64,000 nucleotides of DNA, from NCBI GenBank assembly GCA_001898935.1, contig MKVT01000014.1:248001-312000 (forward strand), given 5' to 3'. Each line of letters begins with the position of its first letter. Positions within the stretch are counted from its first letter, which is position 1. Below the pieces are notes generated by a model. It was not told the origin of the DNA and made no database searches. It saw only the letters and a program-made list of their open reading frames with translations. The translations under genes and the position numbers were made by a program. Origin of the DNA: Paludibacter sp. 47-17. Its GTDB lineage: Bacteria > Bacteroidota > Bacteroidia > Bacteroidales > Paludibacteraceae. Below are positions 36,012 to 45,468 of the stretch, piece by piece.

Positions 36012-37178
36012 TTACAATCCCGGAAGCCTTGGTATCCGGCCGGTTTTTGTCCATTTCTGGTACCATCCCCACCCTTTTTTCATCCAGTGCCCCACGACAG
36101 GCATCGGAATAACAAATTCCTTTTTCGTATCGCGGTACACATAAGCAGCTCCATCGCCGGTATCCATCACACAGAGAATGCTGATGTGTTGGTGATAATC
36201 TTGAAACCCGGTTCCCCCGGTCGCGGTCTGGATAATATTATTGGCAGCACAACGTCCCATGATCTCGGCCAGATGTCCTTGTTTTGCTACAAAATCAGTT
36301 CCTTCCAGGCCGGCCGCGTCGCCTACCGCCCACACATTACCGGAACCGATCGCCTTGCAATATTGATCGATATGAATAAATCCGGCCGGAGTTAAGGGTA
36401 AATCGGAGTTCCGGAAGACCGACGACCCCGTACCGGCTGCTATAAACATCGTGAGGTCGGAAGTTAGTTTTGAATCATCTTCAAACACGATACCATCCTG
36501 CTCGAACTGTTTGATTTTCTTACCGAAGTACTGATGAAGATTTTTCTTTTTGAACATAGTTCCCATCAGTTTCATCGCTCCCTTCCCCATACGGGCGCCC
36601 GGCTGCTCCATAGGAGCAAAGAAATTCAGCTCAAACCGATCGCGTAGACCCTTCTTGCGCAGGTAATGATCGATATTGAAAATCAACTCGAAACCCGGCC
36701 CGCCACGAACTGCCGATTTATCGGCGGGATTCCCCCCGAAACCGATGGCAATGGATCCTTGCCCCTTGTCAACCAACTCGCGGAACGCATCGCGAAAAGC
36801 CAGGTTGCCCTCAGGAGCGCCACAAATGGTAAAGGTATTTTCAACGCCTTTGGGTTGAAGTTTATCGGCGCCGATGGCTACCACCAGATAATCATACTCC
36901 AGTGTCTGAGATGCTAATTGCACGCGGTTTTCGGCCGACTGTACGGCTATCACCCGATCAATTATCAACCGGAATGGAAAAGCTTTCCGAATTTTCTTCA
37001 ACGGTAATTTTACATTTTCAAACTTAATTCCGTCGACCGGAATCCAGATTGAAACCGGATAGAGATAAAGATAATCGCGGTTGGAAACCAAAGTTACCTC
37101 AAACTGTTTACTTTTCTGAAGAGCTATCGCCGCTTCCACTCCGGCAAAACCGCCGCCCAGCACCAGGACCTTTTTCAT
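36012..37178 (-). CDS. SQR/NDH-2-like FAD-dependent oxidoreductase
   Basis: 388 residues. N-terminal FAD motif VLVLGGGFAGVEAA, second nucleotide region SIAIGFGGNPAD, and FAD-binding VWAVGDAAGLEG. The cysteines in FTICGAPEGN and ILCVMDTGDGAA and the overall pattern place it in the sulfide:quinone oxidoreductase/flavocytochrome c group rather than classical NADH dehydrogenases. It would pass electrons from sulfide or a related donor to quinone at the membrane. Its ATG follows the CoA-disulfide reductase stop by one base, with a strong AGGAGGTGAT site inside the end of that gene. Confidence 0.78.
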   Translation of the reverse strand: MKKVLVLGGGFAGVEAAIALQKSKQFEVTLVSNRDYLYLYPVSIWIPVDGIKFENVKLPLKKIRKAFPFRLIIDRVIAVQSAENRVQLASQTLEYDYLVVAIGADKLQPKGVENTFTICGAPEGNLAFRDAFRELVDKGQGSIAIGFGGNPADKSAVRGGPGFELIFNIDHYLRKKGLRDRFELNFFAPMEQPGARMGKGAMKLMGTMFKKKNLHQYFGKKIKQFEQDGIVFEDDSKLTSDLTMFIAAGTGSSVFRNSDLPLTPAGFIHIDQYCKAIGSGNVWAVGDAAGLEGTDFVAKQGHLAEIMGRCAANNIIQTATGGTGFQDYHQHISILCVMDTGDGAAYVYRDTKKEFVIPMPVVGHWMKKGWGWYQKWTKTGRIPRLPGL

Positions 37179-37179
37179 A

Positions 37180-39180
37180 TCACCTCCTCATCATCATGTG
37201 CATCAAACCGCCGCCATTCTTTACATTGGTGAAACCAAAATGCTGAAGTACCCGCTGTGCATAGGCCGAACGGGCTCCGCTGGCACAATACAGCGTGATA
37301 TCACGATCTTTGGCTCCCAGCTCCTCAATCCGCTGCTGCAGCTCATCCAGCGAAATATTGATGGCTCCCGGATAAGCTCCCGACCGGAACTCCTCCGGTG
37401 TACGAACATCCACAACAAGCGGAGTGTTGGTTTCAACCGCAGCTGATGCTGTCACCACTTCTTCTTCCTTCAAAGTCCCTTCTTCCAACGACTTTTCTTC
37501 AACCGGCAGTAACTCCAGACTCAGGGATTTAAATCCTACCGCCTGCTGATAACGCTGCAGCGAGATATGTCCGCCCGAAACATTAAAAACCTGTTCCACC
37601 CCGGCACCTTTTATCATGCGCAAAGCCTGATGTCCCTTCTTACCTGTTTCATCGTACACCAACACGGTGCGGTTGCGCGGAATAGCAGGCAGATTGGCCG
37701 GCAATACCTCCAGCGGCACATTGTACGAACCTTCCACATTCGTTTTATCGAACGCAAACACATCGCGCACATCGATAATCAGCGGCTGATGCTCCTGAAT
37801 AAATGCATCCAGTTCGGAAGTCGTAATGGACGGACTGTATCCGCTTTTTCGGTTTTCGGCCGCATAAGCAGCCATGTTCATCGCATCGTTGGCCGTACCA
37901 ATAGGAGGCGAATAGGCAAAATCGATATCAGCCACATCATGAATCGTCAACTTCGAAGCTACTGCCGTTGCAATTACATCCAGACGTTTATCGGCTCCTT
38001 TGTAACCAGCCGTTTGCCCGCCGAGGATACGGCCGGTTTCGCGATCGTACACCAACATCACTGTTACGTTTTCAGCTCCGGGATAATAGGAAGTATGATG
38101 CTCCTTGTGCACCACCACAGCATCGGCCGGAATACCTGCTGCCCTGGCCTGTTTCAGCGACAAACCGGTAATACCGGCCACCGCTTCAAACACACGTACC
38201 ACCGACGTCCCCATCGCACCTTTGTACGCATGTTGTCCCCCCAATGCATTTTCGGCAGCAATCCGGCCCTGGCGATTGGCCGGACCCGCCAGCGGAATGC
38301 GCACTTTTTTATTCATCACCCGGTGCTCGATTTCCACCATATCGCCGGCGGCATAAATCGACGGGTCGGACGTCTGCATGTATTCGTTCACCAGCAAACC
38401 ACCCGCTTCGCCCAATTCCAATCCGGCATCTTTCGCCAATTGCAAGGTAGGACGAACACCGATCGAAAGCAATACCATGTCGGCTTTCAGCGTCTGGCCG
38501 TTGTCGAGTTTAACCGTACTGTGACCAATTTCGGCAACACCTCGGCCCGTATGCACTTTTACCCCGTACGAAAGCATCTCGGTTTCGATAAATCCGGCTG
38601 TTTCGGGTTCCATCAGCGCCATTACATGCGGCATCATCTCCACCACACTCACCAGGATACCCCGTTTCGTAAGCGCTTCCACCATTTCCAGCCCGATAAA
38701 TCCGCCTCCCACTACCACAGCATGTTGCGGTTCTTCTTCATCAATAAAACGAGCAATAGAATCCATATCCTCCAGGGTCCAGAGCGTAAACACATGCTCC
38801 TGCGAAGCACCCGGAAGATCGGGAGTAAGGGGGCGGCCACCCTGGGCCAGGATTAACTTCGTATATTCGAATACAGTGATCTCACCACTGCGCACATCGC
38901 GGGCTGTCACTACTTTTTTGTCACGATCGATGACAGTCACCATCGTATGCGTGTGTACGTCAACATTGTATTGTTCGTTGAAACTCTCGGGGCTCTGAAG
39001 GATCAACTTCGAGCGACTTTTAATATCGCCACCAATATAATACGGCAGGCCGCAATTGGCAAACGAAATATCCGGACCAGCTTCAAGCAGCGTTATCTGT
39101 GCATCGGGCGAAAGGCGGCGGGCTTTGGCGGCTGCCGTTGCACCGGCAGCCACACCGCCTACAATAAGAATTTTTTCCAT
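37180..39180 (-). CDS. CoA-disulfide reductase with two C-terminal rhodanese domains
   Basis: 666 residues. Domains: FAD/NAD(P) disulfide reductase (about 1-445) with VGGVAAGATAAAKARRL and the single active Cys in SFANCGLPYYIGG as in CoADR, dimerisation part (YSPPIGTANDAMNMAAYAA), rhodanese 1 (about 465-550) and rhodanese 2 (about 580-666). Rhodanese 2 keeps the catalytic Cys loop YCASGARSAYA; rhodanese 1 has DETGKKGH there and lacks the Cys. CoADR-Rhd enzymes reduce CoA persulfides or polysulfides. It sits between the Trx-TrxR and SQR-like genes. Confidence 0.9.
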   Translation of the reverse strand: MEKILIVGGVAAGATAAAKARRLSPDAQITLLEAGPDISFANCGLPYYIGGDIKSRSKLILQSPESFNEQYNVDVHTHTMVTVIDRDKKVVTARDVRSGEITVFEYTKLILAQGGRPLTPDLPGASQEHVFTLWTLEDMDSIARFIDEEEPQHAVVVGGGFIGLEMVEALTKRGILVSVVEMMPHVMALMEPETAGFIETEMLSYGVKVHTGRGVAEIGHSTVKLDNGQTLKADMVLLSIGVRPTLQLAKDAGLELGEAGGLLVNEYMQTSDPSIYAAGDMVEIEHRVMNKKVRIPLAGPANRQGRIAAENALGGQHAYKGAMGTSVVRVFEAVAGITGLSLKQARAAGIPADAVVVHKEHHTSYYPGAENVTVMLVYDRETGRILGGQTAGYKGADKRLDVIATAVASKLTIHDVADIDFAYSPPIGTANDAMNMAAYAAENRKSGYSPSITTSELDAFIQEHQPLIIDVRDVFAFDKTNVEGSYNVPLEVLPANLPAIPRNRTVLVYDETGKKGHQALRMIKGAGVEQVFNVSGGHISLQRYQQAVGFKSLSLELLPVEEKSLEEGTLKEEEVVTASAAVETNTPLVVDVRTPEEFRSGAYPGAINISLDELQQRIEELGAKDRDITLYCASGARSAYAQRVLQHFGFTNVKNGGGLMHMMMRR

Positions 39181-39222
39181 TGTAGAATTGAATCAAAAAA
39201 CTAATTATAAAACAAAACTTTT

Positions 39223-40491
39223 TTATATCTCTTTACTAATTGTCATCGCAGCTATGGTTCCATCGGCTACCGAGGTCGTAATCTGGCGGTATTTCTTGCT
39301 GATGATATCGCCAATGGCATATACATCGGAAAGCGAAGTTTTACGATCTTCGTCGGTTTTGATATAGCCCCATTCGTCGAGCTCCGGCAATACCGTACCC
39401 AGCACTGCCGTATTAGCTTTAAAACCGATAAACACAAACACTCCGTCGCTTTCCCACTCAACCCATGTTCCGGTTTTCAAATTCTCGAGCGTCGCCACCA
39501 TCTTATCGCCCCGCTTTTCAAATTTGCGCGGCTCGTGCGAATACAACACCGAAATCTTTTCATTCGCTTTCAGGCGATCGATAGCCGTCTGGTTGGCCGT
39601 AAGCGCATCGAACTGGTGTACCATAGTTACTTTACGGGCAAATCTGGTAATAAAAAGCGCTTCTTCCACAGCCGAATTTCCACCTCCGACGACCATCACC
39701 TCCTTATCCGCATAATACTTGGCATCGCAGGTAGCACAATACGAAATGCCTTTACCTTTGTACTCCTTTTCACCCGGAGCATTCATCGTATTGGGAGAAG
39801 TTCCCGTCCCGATTATGATCTTCTTGGCCCGGATAGTCTCCGTCCGGTCGATAACGATTTCCTTTTTCACAAGATCGACCGAACTAACATCCACCGCCAC
39901 TTTAAAATCAATACCGCTGTGTCTGGCCTGTTCGCTCATGAAATGGGCCAGCATATACCCGTCTTGCGGCTGCCCGAAACCCGGATAGTTGGAAATCTGA
40001 TGGGTAATACCCATATACCCTCCCGGTAAAGCAGGATCGATCAACACAGTCTTTATCTTAGCCTGCCCGAGGTAAATCCCGGCAGTAAGCCCGGCCGGAC
40101 CACCCCCCAATATAGCCACATCGTATTCCGAACTTACCGGTTCGATACGCGACCGGATCTCCTCCACCTCGCCGGGAGTAAGCATCTGGTCGAGACGCTC
40201 CACGATTTCAGCTTTCCGGATCCCTCCGCTGATGGTATCGAGAATCGGCTGGCCGTTGTCGAAAAACAACAAGGTGGGCGACGAACTAACTCCCAGTTGC
40301 GTAGCCAATTCACGGTTGCCCTGGCGAAAAATCTTTAAAAACGTGATTTTATCGCCGTATAATCCGGCCAGAGCTTCAAGCTTTGGAGCTAATGCTTCGC
40401 AAGGAGGACATTCGGTGGAATAAAAATCGAGCAACACCTTCGCCCCGTTCAACACCTCTTGCTCAAAATCTGATGCAGTAATCTCTTTCAT
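39223..40491 (-). CDS. thioredoxin-thioredoxin reductase fusion
   Basis: 422 residues from ATG 40491 (MKEITASDFEQEVLNG); the 32 upstream codons overlap the promoter and are excluded. Residues 1-105 are a thioredoxin domain with active site TECPPCEAL (CPPC). Residues about 118-422 are an NADPH-thioredoxin reductase with FAD motif AILGGGPAGLTAGIYL, redox pair CATCDAKYY, NADP motif VVGGGNSAVEEALF and the final DVYAIGDI. The order Trx then TrxR is the reverse of the better-known TrxR-Trx fusion of mycobacteria. Probably supplies electrons to thiol or persulfide targets. Confidence 0.92.
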   Translation of the reverse strand: MKEITASDFEQEVLNGAKVLLDFYSTECPPCEALAPKLEALAGLYGDKITFLKIFRQGNRELATQLGVSSSPTLLFFDNGQPILDTISGGIRKAEIVERLDQMLTPGEVEEIRSRIEPVSSEYDVAILGGGPAGLTAGIYLGQAKIKTVLIDPALPGGYMGITHQISNYPGFGQPQDGYMLAHFMSEQARHSGIDFKVAVDVSSVDLVKKEIVIDRTETIRAKKIIIGTGTSPNTMNAPGEKEYKGKGISYCATCDAKYYADKEVMVVGGGNSAVEEALFITRFARKVTMVHQFDALTANQTAIDRLKANEKISVLYSHEPRKFEKRGDKMVATLENLKTGTWVEWESDGVFVFIGFKANTAVLGTVLPELDEWGYIKTDEDRKTSLSDVYAIGDIISKKYRQITTSVADGTIAAMTISKEI

Positions 40492-40538
40492 ACTCCTTAT
40501 AATATAGTAGGATGGTTGTTTGTTTAAATTTGACGGTG

Positions 40539-40568
40539 CAAAAATACAGCTTTTTTTTATTATAACAA
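40539..40568 (-). promoter_or_regulatory. promoter of the Trx-TrxR / CoADR / SQR-like operon
   Basis: On the minus strand TTG (40568-40566), a 19-bp spacer and TATTTTTG (40546-40539). The leader is about 40 bases to ATG 40491. Confidence 0.65.
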
Positions 40569-40670
40569 TACATGTACATATATTCATATGTTAAATAGAT
40601 TTAATACGACAAACAAACAAAACGTAAAAATAATACCGGGCAAAAAGATCGTTATTCAGCGCATTTTACC

Positions 40671-40678
40671 TATCTTTG
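40671..40678 (+). promoter_or_regulatory. -7 element of the secreted endonuclease gene
   Basis: TATCTTTG is a perfect -7 box. The leader is about 50 bases to ATG 40738 and contains the inverted repeat at 40683-40709. Confidence 0.55.
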
Positions 40679-40682
40679 GTGC

Positions 40683-40709
40683 CCGTTTTAAAAAACAGGT
40701 TTAAAACGG
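40683..40709 (+). repeat. 10-bp inverted repeat in the endonuclease leader
   Basis: CCGTTTTAAA and TTTAAAACGG are perfect complements with a 7-base loop. It spans or follows the expected transcript start, so it could be an operator or a 5' stabilising stem. Confidence 0.5.
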
Positions 40710-40737
40710 AGGATTATTTAACGACAGTTTGTGTAGA

Positions 40738-42504
40738 ATGAAGAAATTATCAGCCAGTATTGTACTGCTTCTGGGGGCCCTTTATTTAGTGGCCCAGGTT
40801 CCTGCAGGTTATTATTATTCAGCCGAAGGCAAATCGGGAAAAGAACTTAAAACAGCTTTACATCAGATTATACGACAGGGTAAACGACTTAGTTACGGTT
40901 CCGGCGCGGGAAAAACCTGGAGCGGGTTCGAGCAGTCGGACCTTCATCCCGATGGCTACGTGTGGGACATGTATTCGCTCAACAAAAGGTACTTCCCCGG
41001 AGGAGCGAAGGTTCCCAGCGGCATGAATATCGAACACAGTGTGGCTAAAAGCTGGTGGGGCGGTACCAACAACGATGCTTATAAGGATTTGTATCACCTT
41101 AATCCGTCGGACATTTCGGCCAATTCGGCACGAAGCAACTATCCGCTGGGTGTCAACAACGGAAGTAAATTCAACAATGGCAGCATAAAAGTCGGGTATA
41201 ATACTTTTGGCACCGAATATTCAGGACTCAGTTTCGAGCCCCTCGACGAATACAAGGGCGATTTTGCACGGGCCTACATGTATATGTTTACCTGTTACGA
41301 GAACTTCACCTGGACGGGCACCAGTGCTCCTTCGATGCTGGTGGCCAAGGAAACATGGCCCATGTTGCGCAACTGGGCCAAGACCATGTTGCTCGAATGG
41401 CATCGCAACGATCCGGTAAGTCAGAAAGAACGAAGCCGGATGGCAGCTATTTACACCTTGCAGGACAACCGGAATCCCTTTATCGATTACCCGGAGCTGG
41501 CCGAATTTATCTGGGGTAGTTCCTCGACTCAGGCCTGGTATCCGGGTGCCGAAGTTACCGATCCCGACCCGGAAGAACCCGATACCACGCCGAAATTCGA
41601 AGCGTTGCCTGCTACCGGCATCAGCAACAATAGCTTCACGGCCAACTGGACGGCTGCGAAGGATGCAAGTGCGTATCAATTGAACGTATATACGATTGAA
41701 ACAACCGGCACCCCCGAATCGGTCACCCTTTTAGACATCGACTTTGCCGACGGAGCTCCTGCCGGCTGGAACACGACAGGCTATACCGACACCAATACTT
41801 CGGGCAGTATGCGCCTGGCTTCGGGGAGTAATCCGGGAGCGCTGATTTCCGATGAGCTCGATCTGGCTGCCGATAATAACGTACTCAGGGTGCGCGCCCG
41901 CCAGTACAGCAACGACACGGGAGCTACATTGACTGTAAGCGTCGATAACAAAATAGTGGCTGAATGGAATACTGAAAAAGACAATAAAAGCTACAGTGTC
42001 AACCTGCCGCCGGCAACCGAGACTTCGGTAATCACGCTTTCGGCTAAAGCCAACCGCAGGGTGTACATCGACGAATTATCGCTGACCGGATCGACCATTG
42101 GTTACAACTCTATTACACTTCCAGGTTATCCGGTAACTATTCAGAACACCTTAAGCTATCAGGTTACCGGGCTTGAACCCGGAGTAATGTATTTCTACAC
42201 GATTTCGGCATTGGGAACTTCAAGCCCGACATCGAGTGCCATCCCTGTTGAAACGCTGGTTGTGAGTTCGAATAACGATATTCAACCCACACCAAATCGC
42301 ATCGTTGCAACTCCCGAAGGATTCATCCTGGAGCTGCCCGAAGCGATTACAACGGTCCGGGTTGTCGACGTATCGGGTAAGCTACTGATTCATAAAAACT
42401 ATCCGGCAGGAACACACCCCGTCGGTGTGCATGAAAAAGGTATCTACCTGATACAGCTTATCAGCAACAACCAGACGTCGAACTACAAACTGATTTTTCA
42501 GTAG
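40738..42504 (+). CDS. secreted endonuclease I family nuclease with T9SS type A sorting domain
   Basis: 588 residues from ATG 40738. Signal peptide MKKLSASIVLLLGALYLVAQ. The endonuclease I (His-Me finger) domain, about 20-265, has NIEHSVAKSWWGG and YKDLYHLNPSD with the catalytic His and metal ligands, plus NSARSNYPLG. A fibronectin-like/jelly-roll region (about 285-500) includes ANWTAAKDASAYQLNVY. The last 75 residues (VRVVDVSGKLLIH, GIYLIQL) are a type A T9SS signal. It should degrade extracellular DNA or RNA at the cell surface. Confidence 0.9.
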   Translation: MKKLSASIVLLLGALYLVAQVPAGYYYSAEGKSGKELKTALHQIIRQGKRLSYGSGAGKTWSGFEQSDLHPDGYVWDMYSLNKRYFPGGAKVPSGMNIEHSVAKSWWGGTNNDAYKDLYHLNPSDISANSARSNYPLGVNNGSKFNNGSIKVGYNTFGTEYSGLSFEPLDEYKGDFARAYMYMFTCYENFTWTGTSAPSMLVAKETWPMLRNWAKTMLLEWHRNDPVSQKERSRMAAIYTLQDNRNPFIDYPELAEFIWGSSSTQAWYPGAEVTDPDPEEPDTTPKFEALPATGISNNSFTANWTAAKDASAYQLNVYTIETTGTPESVTLLDIDFADGAPAGWNTTGYTDTNTSGSMRLASGSNPGALISDELDLAADNNVLRVRARQYSNDTGATLTVSVDNKIVAEWNTEKDNKSYSVNLPPATETSVITLSAKANRRVYIDELSLTGSTIGYNSITLPGYPVTIQNTLSYQVTGLEPGVMYFYTISALGTSSPTSSAIPVETLVVSSNNDIQPTPNRIVATPEGFILELPEAITTVRVVDVSGKLLIHKNYPAGTHPVGVHEKGIYLIQLISNNQTSNYKLIFQ

Positions 42505-42626
42505 GACGCCTGCCAAAGCCGTTGGACCATCGTTTTGCGGCAATTCCACAGAGCGAATCAGGACGGGAATTGCGGGCAAAAAACAGAATACAACCTTCTT
42601 CTCTGGCACTCATCGGCGAGTTGCAA

Positions 42627-42681
42627 TTGTCATACAACTGTCCGAATACCGACATATCACTGTAAGCCGGCTGTAACATAC
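42627..42681 (+). promoter_or_regulatory. tandem Pho-box-like array (five 11-bp units)
   Basis: Five consecutive 11-bp units: TTGTCATACAA; CTGTCCGAATA; CCGACATATCA; CTGTAAGCCGG; CTGTAACATAC. Four begin C/T-TGT, and units 1-2 match 14 of 18 positions of the PhoB box known from enterobacteria (two CTGTCATA-type half sites 11 bp apart). The array ends 6 bp before the -7 box at 42688, the position expected for an activator replacing the -33 element. Confidence 0.62.
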
Positions 42682-42687
42682 CGGAAG

Positions 42688-42695
42688 TACTTTTG
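42688..42695 (+). promoter_or_regulatory. -7 element of the TonB receptor operon
   Basis: TACTTTTG matches TAnnTTTG. No -33 TTG is present; the Pho-box-like array occupies that place. The leader is about 17 bases before ATG 42719. Confidence 0.6.
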
Positions 42696-42718
42696 CGTCG
42701 TTCAAATCAACTATATCC

Positions 42719-45445
42719 ATGACGCGGATTTTACTTCTTGTTTTTATTGTCTATTTTGTTTCACTTCAGTTAACAGCCGGAACTATCGAAGGATTTGTAA
42801 AGGATGCGCGTACCGGTGAGCTTCTCATCGGTGCCAGCATCTACCTGAAAAACCATACTGCTATCGGCACTACAACAGGTCTCAACGGTAGTTTTGTATT
42901 ACGCGATATTCCTGTAGGCAATCATATTCTGGTATGTAGTTACATTAGTTACCAGACACAAGAACACGCCATCGGGATCACCGGCCCGGGCTCGCCCCTT
43001 AAAATCGAGTTAGCCCTGGTATCCTACGAAACAGAGCTCCGCGATGTAATTGTAATTGCTTCGAATCAATCGACCGACTCAGGAGTTCGAACGCTGGAAC
43101 GGCTATCGCCTAATGTACTGAATATTGTCGGTGCCCGTAGTATTGAAATCTCACCCGACCTCACCGTGGCCAATATTCTCGGACGGGTTTCGGGAGTGAC
43201 GTTAGAACGCAACAGCTCGGGCGAAGCCGAATATGCGGTACTCCGCGGGATGGACAAGCGCTACAATATTACGCTGGTAAATGGGGTTAAGATATCGAGT
43301 CCTAACAATAAACAACGATTTGTTCCCCTGAATATATTTCCAGGCGAATTGCTCGACCGGCTGGAAGTTTCGAAAACACGGACCGCCGACACGGAAGGCG
43401 ATGCCACCGGAGGCGCCGTGAACATGGTGATGAAAGATGCACCTGCGCAATTCACCGTGAAAGCGATGCTTTCGGGCGGGTACAACAGCCAATTTATCAA
43501 TCGGCCTTTTACCCGGTTCGATCGTCGGGAGGTGATCCCTGCAGCTCCCTATGAAGCTTTTGGAAAAGATTACAGTGCAACGATAAGCGATTTCGGCGGA
43601 GGCATGACGGCCCCTTACGAGCGGCAGGCCTTACCCGATGCGGCAGCCGGTATTACCATCGGAAACCGTTTCCGGAAAAATAAAATCGGCTATATGCTGG
43701 CTGGAACCCTGATCAGCACGCATAAAGGAACCCAAAGTACCTTTTTCGACGACGAAATGATTCAAACCGAAAGCACGCTCAGGCTTACTTCGATGCGGTT
43801 ACGCAACTATGCCGAACAACAAACCAACTACGGATTGCATGCCAAGCTCGATTATCAGCTCTCGGAGACAACCAAACTGGAATGGTACAATTTTTTAGTT
43901 ACAAGCGATGCCCGGCAAGTCCGGAACTCCACGTCCACCAACTTTAAACTTTTTTACGAGCCCGATAAAGGAAATCTCGACCTTGCCTATCAAACGCGAT
44001 TGCGCTCCACCCGCCAGCAGATTTTTGCCTCCTTACTCCAGGGCCGACATCAGCTAAGCCGTCCCCTTCAATTACACTGGAGCATGGTGTATTCGCTGGC
44101 CGGACAGCAACGTCCCGACCAGAGCTATATCAACCTGGATAATCTGCGGCAGAATTTTGTCGATAATATTACGATCGATGGCGATGGCTCCACCCGGCAA
44201 TGGGAACATAATTCGGATCGGGACATGAGTGCTGTTGCCAATTTCAACTGGAAAAACAACAACTTACATTTACAGGCCGGAGGTGTGGCGCGCTACAAAA
44301 ACCGCGACAACTTTTACATTCGCTATGCTTTCCGGCCCATCGACACGAATCAGGAGTTCCAGACTATCGACCAGATCGACTGGAGAGTATATACTCCGAA
44401 AGGAAGCGTCGGGCCCATGAACTACGATGCATCGGAATTGATCGGCGCCGGTTTCGTACAAGCACGTTACCAACTGGGTAAGACTGAAGCGATAGCCGGA
44501 TTTCGCACCGAATATACCGACCAACGATACCATATGCTGTATCCCAACGCGGGCGAACCGGCCGACGGCGGGCAGCGCTATCTTGATTATTTACCCAATA
44601 TTCAGTTTAAATATTCCCCGGGCAACCGGATGAACTGGCGGGCCGGATACTTCCGTTCGGTGAATCGCCCCGGCTACTTCGAACTGGTGCCGTATCAAAT
44701 CCAGGAAGAAGAGTACACCGAATATGGGAATAAAAACCTGCAACGCACCTCGATCGAAAATTTCGATCTGCGCTGGGAATTTTTTCCGGCACCGACGGAT
44801 CAGCTGATGATCGGTGCTTTTTTCAAAAAAATAAACGCTCCTATTGAATTTGCCTATTTTTCAGTCAATCAACGCCAGTCGGGCTATGGGTTACAAAACC
44901 TGGGAAATGCGCAAAACCTGGGCATTGAATTCGACTTTATCAAATACATTCGTGTGATGGGCGTGAAATTCAATTATACCTACACCCATTCGGCCATTAC
45001 CACTTCCAAGGCCTATTACGGTAAAGACGACAACGGCAACACCCGTACCTTTACGAAAGATCAGACCCGGCCATTGGTGGGGCAAGCCGCCCATATTGCC
45101 AATTTATCGCTATTGCTGAAAGACGTCAAACACGGCTGGGACGGCCAATTGGCCGCATCCTATACGGGCGACCGGATTATTATCGCTTCCCGCTTCCTCG
45201 ACTCTGATTATTGGGAAAAAGGATCGGTACAACTCGACGCATCGATTGAAAAACGCCTATCGGCCAATTGGACGGTGTTTGCCAAGGCAATCAATCTACT
45301 CAACACCCCCAAAACCGAATATCTAAAAACCAGGAATGCATATAATATAAAATTTCCTTTGCAGCCGGCTACCGATGGCACTACGCTGATTCGGCAGGAA
45401 TACTACCAAATCTCCATTTTGACCGGCGTTCGATTCAGATTATAA
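42719..45445 (+). CDS. TonB-dependent outer-membrane receptor
   Basis: 908 residues. Signal peptide ends near LTAG (about residue 21). Then a carboxypeptidase-regulatory-like domain (about 22-105: GTIEGFVKDARTGELLIGAS), a plug domain (about 110-235: ILGRVSGVTLERNSSGEAEY, VLRGMDKRYNITLVNGV) and a 22-strand barrel ending in aromatic SILTGVRFRL. No SusD partner follows, so it is not a glycan SusC pair. With the downstream beta-helix lipoprotein and metallophosphatase, and a Pho-like array upstream, import of a phosphorus-containing compound is suggested but not proved. Confidence 0.9.
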   Translation: MTRILLLVFIVYFVSLQLTAGTIEGFVKDARTGELLIGASIYLKNHTAIGTTTGLNGSFVLRDIPVGNHILVCSYISYQTQEHAIGITGPGSPLKIELALVSYETELRDVIVIASNQSTDSGVRTLERLSPNVLNIVGARSIEISPDLTVANILGRVSGVTLERNSSGEAEYAVLRGMDKRYNITLVNGVKISSPNNKQRFVPLNIFPGELLDRLEVSKTRTADTEGDATGGAVNMVMKDAPAQFTVKAMLSGGYNSQFINRPFTRFDRREVIPAAPYEAFGKDYSATISDFGGGMTAPYERQALPDAAAGITIGNRFRKNKIGYMLAGTLISTHKGTQSTFFDDEMIQTESTLRLTSMRLRNYAEQQTNYGLHAKLDYQLSETTKLEWYNFLVTSDARQVRNSTSTNFKLFYEPDKGNLDLAYQTRLRSTRQQIFASLLQGRHQLSRPLQLHWSMVYSLAGQQRPDQSYINLDNLRQNFVDNITIDGDGSTRQWEHNSDRDMSAVANFNWKNNNLHLQAGGVARYKNRDNFYIRYAFRPIDTNQEFQTIDQIDWRVYTPKGSVGPMNYDASELIGAGFVQARYQLGKTEAIAGFRTEYTDQRYHMLYPNAGEPADGGQRYLDYLPNIQFKYSPGNRMNWRAGYFRSVNRPGYFELVPYQIQEEEYTEYGNKNLQRTSIENFDLRWEFFPAPTDQLMIGAFFKKINAPIEFAYFSVNQRQSGYGLQNLGNAQNLGIEFDFIKYIRVMGVKFNYTYTHSAITTSKAYYGKDDNGNTRTFTKDQTRPLVGQAAHIANLSLLLKDVKHGWDGQLAASYTGDRIIIASRFLDSDYWEKGSVQLDASIEKRLSANWTVFAKAINLLNTPKTEYLKTRNAYNIKFPLQPATDGTTLIRQEYYQISILTGVRFRL

Positions 45446-45468
45446 ACAACTCAATAATTCAACTAAAA

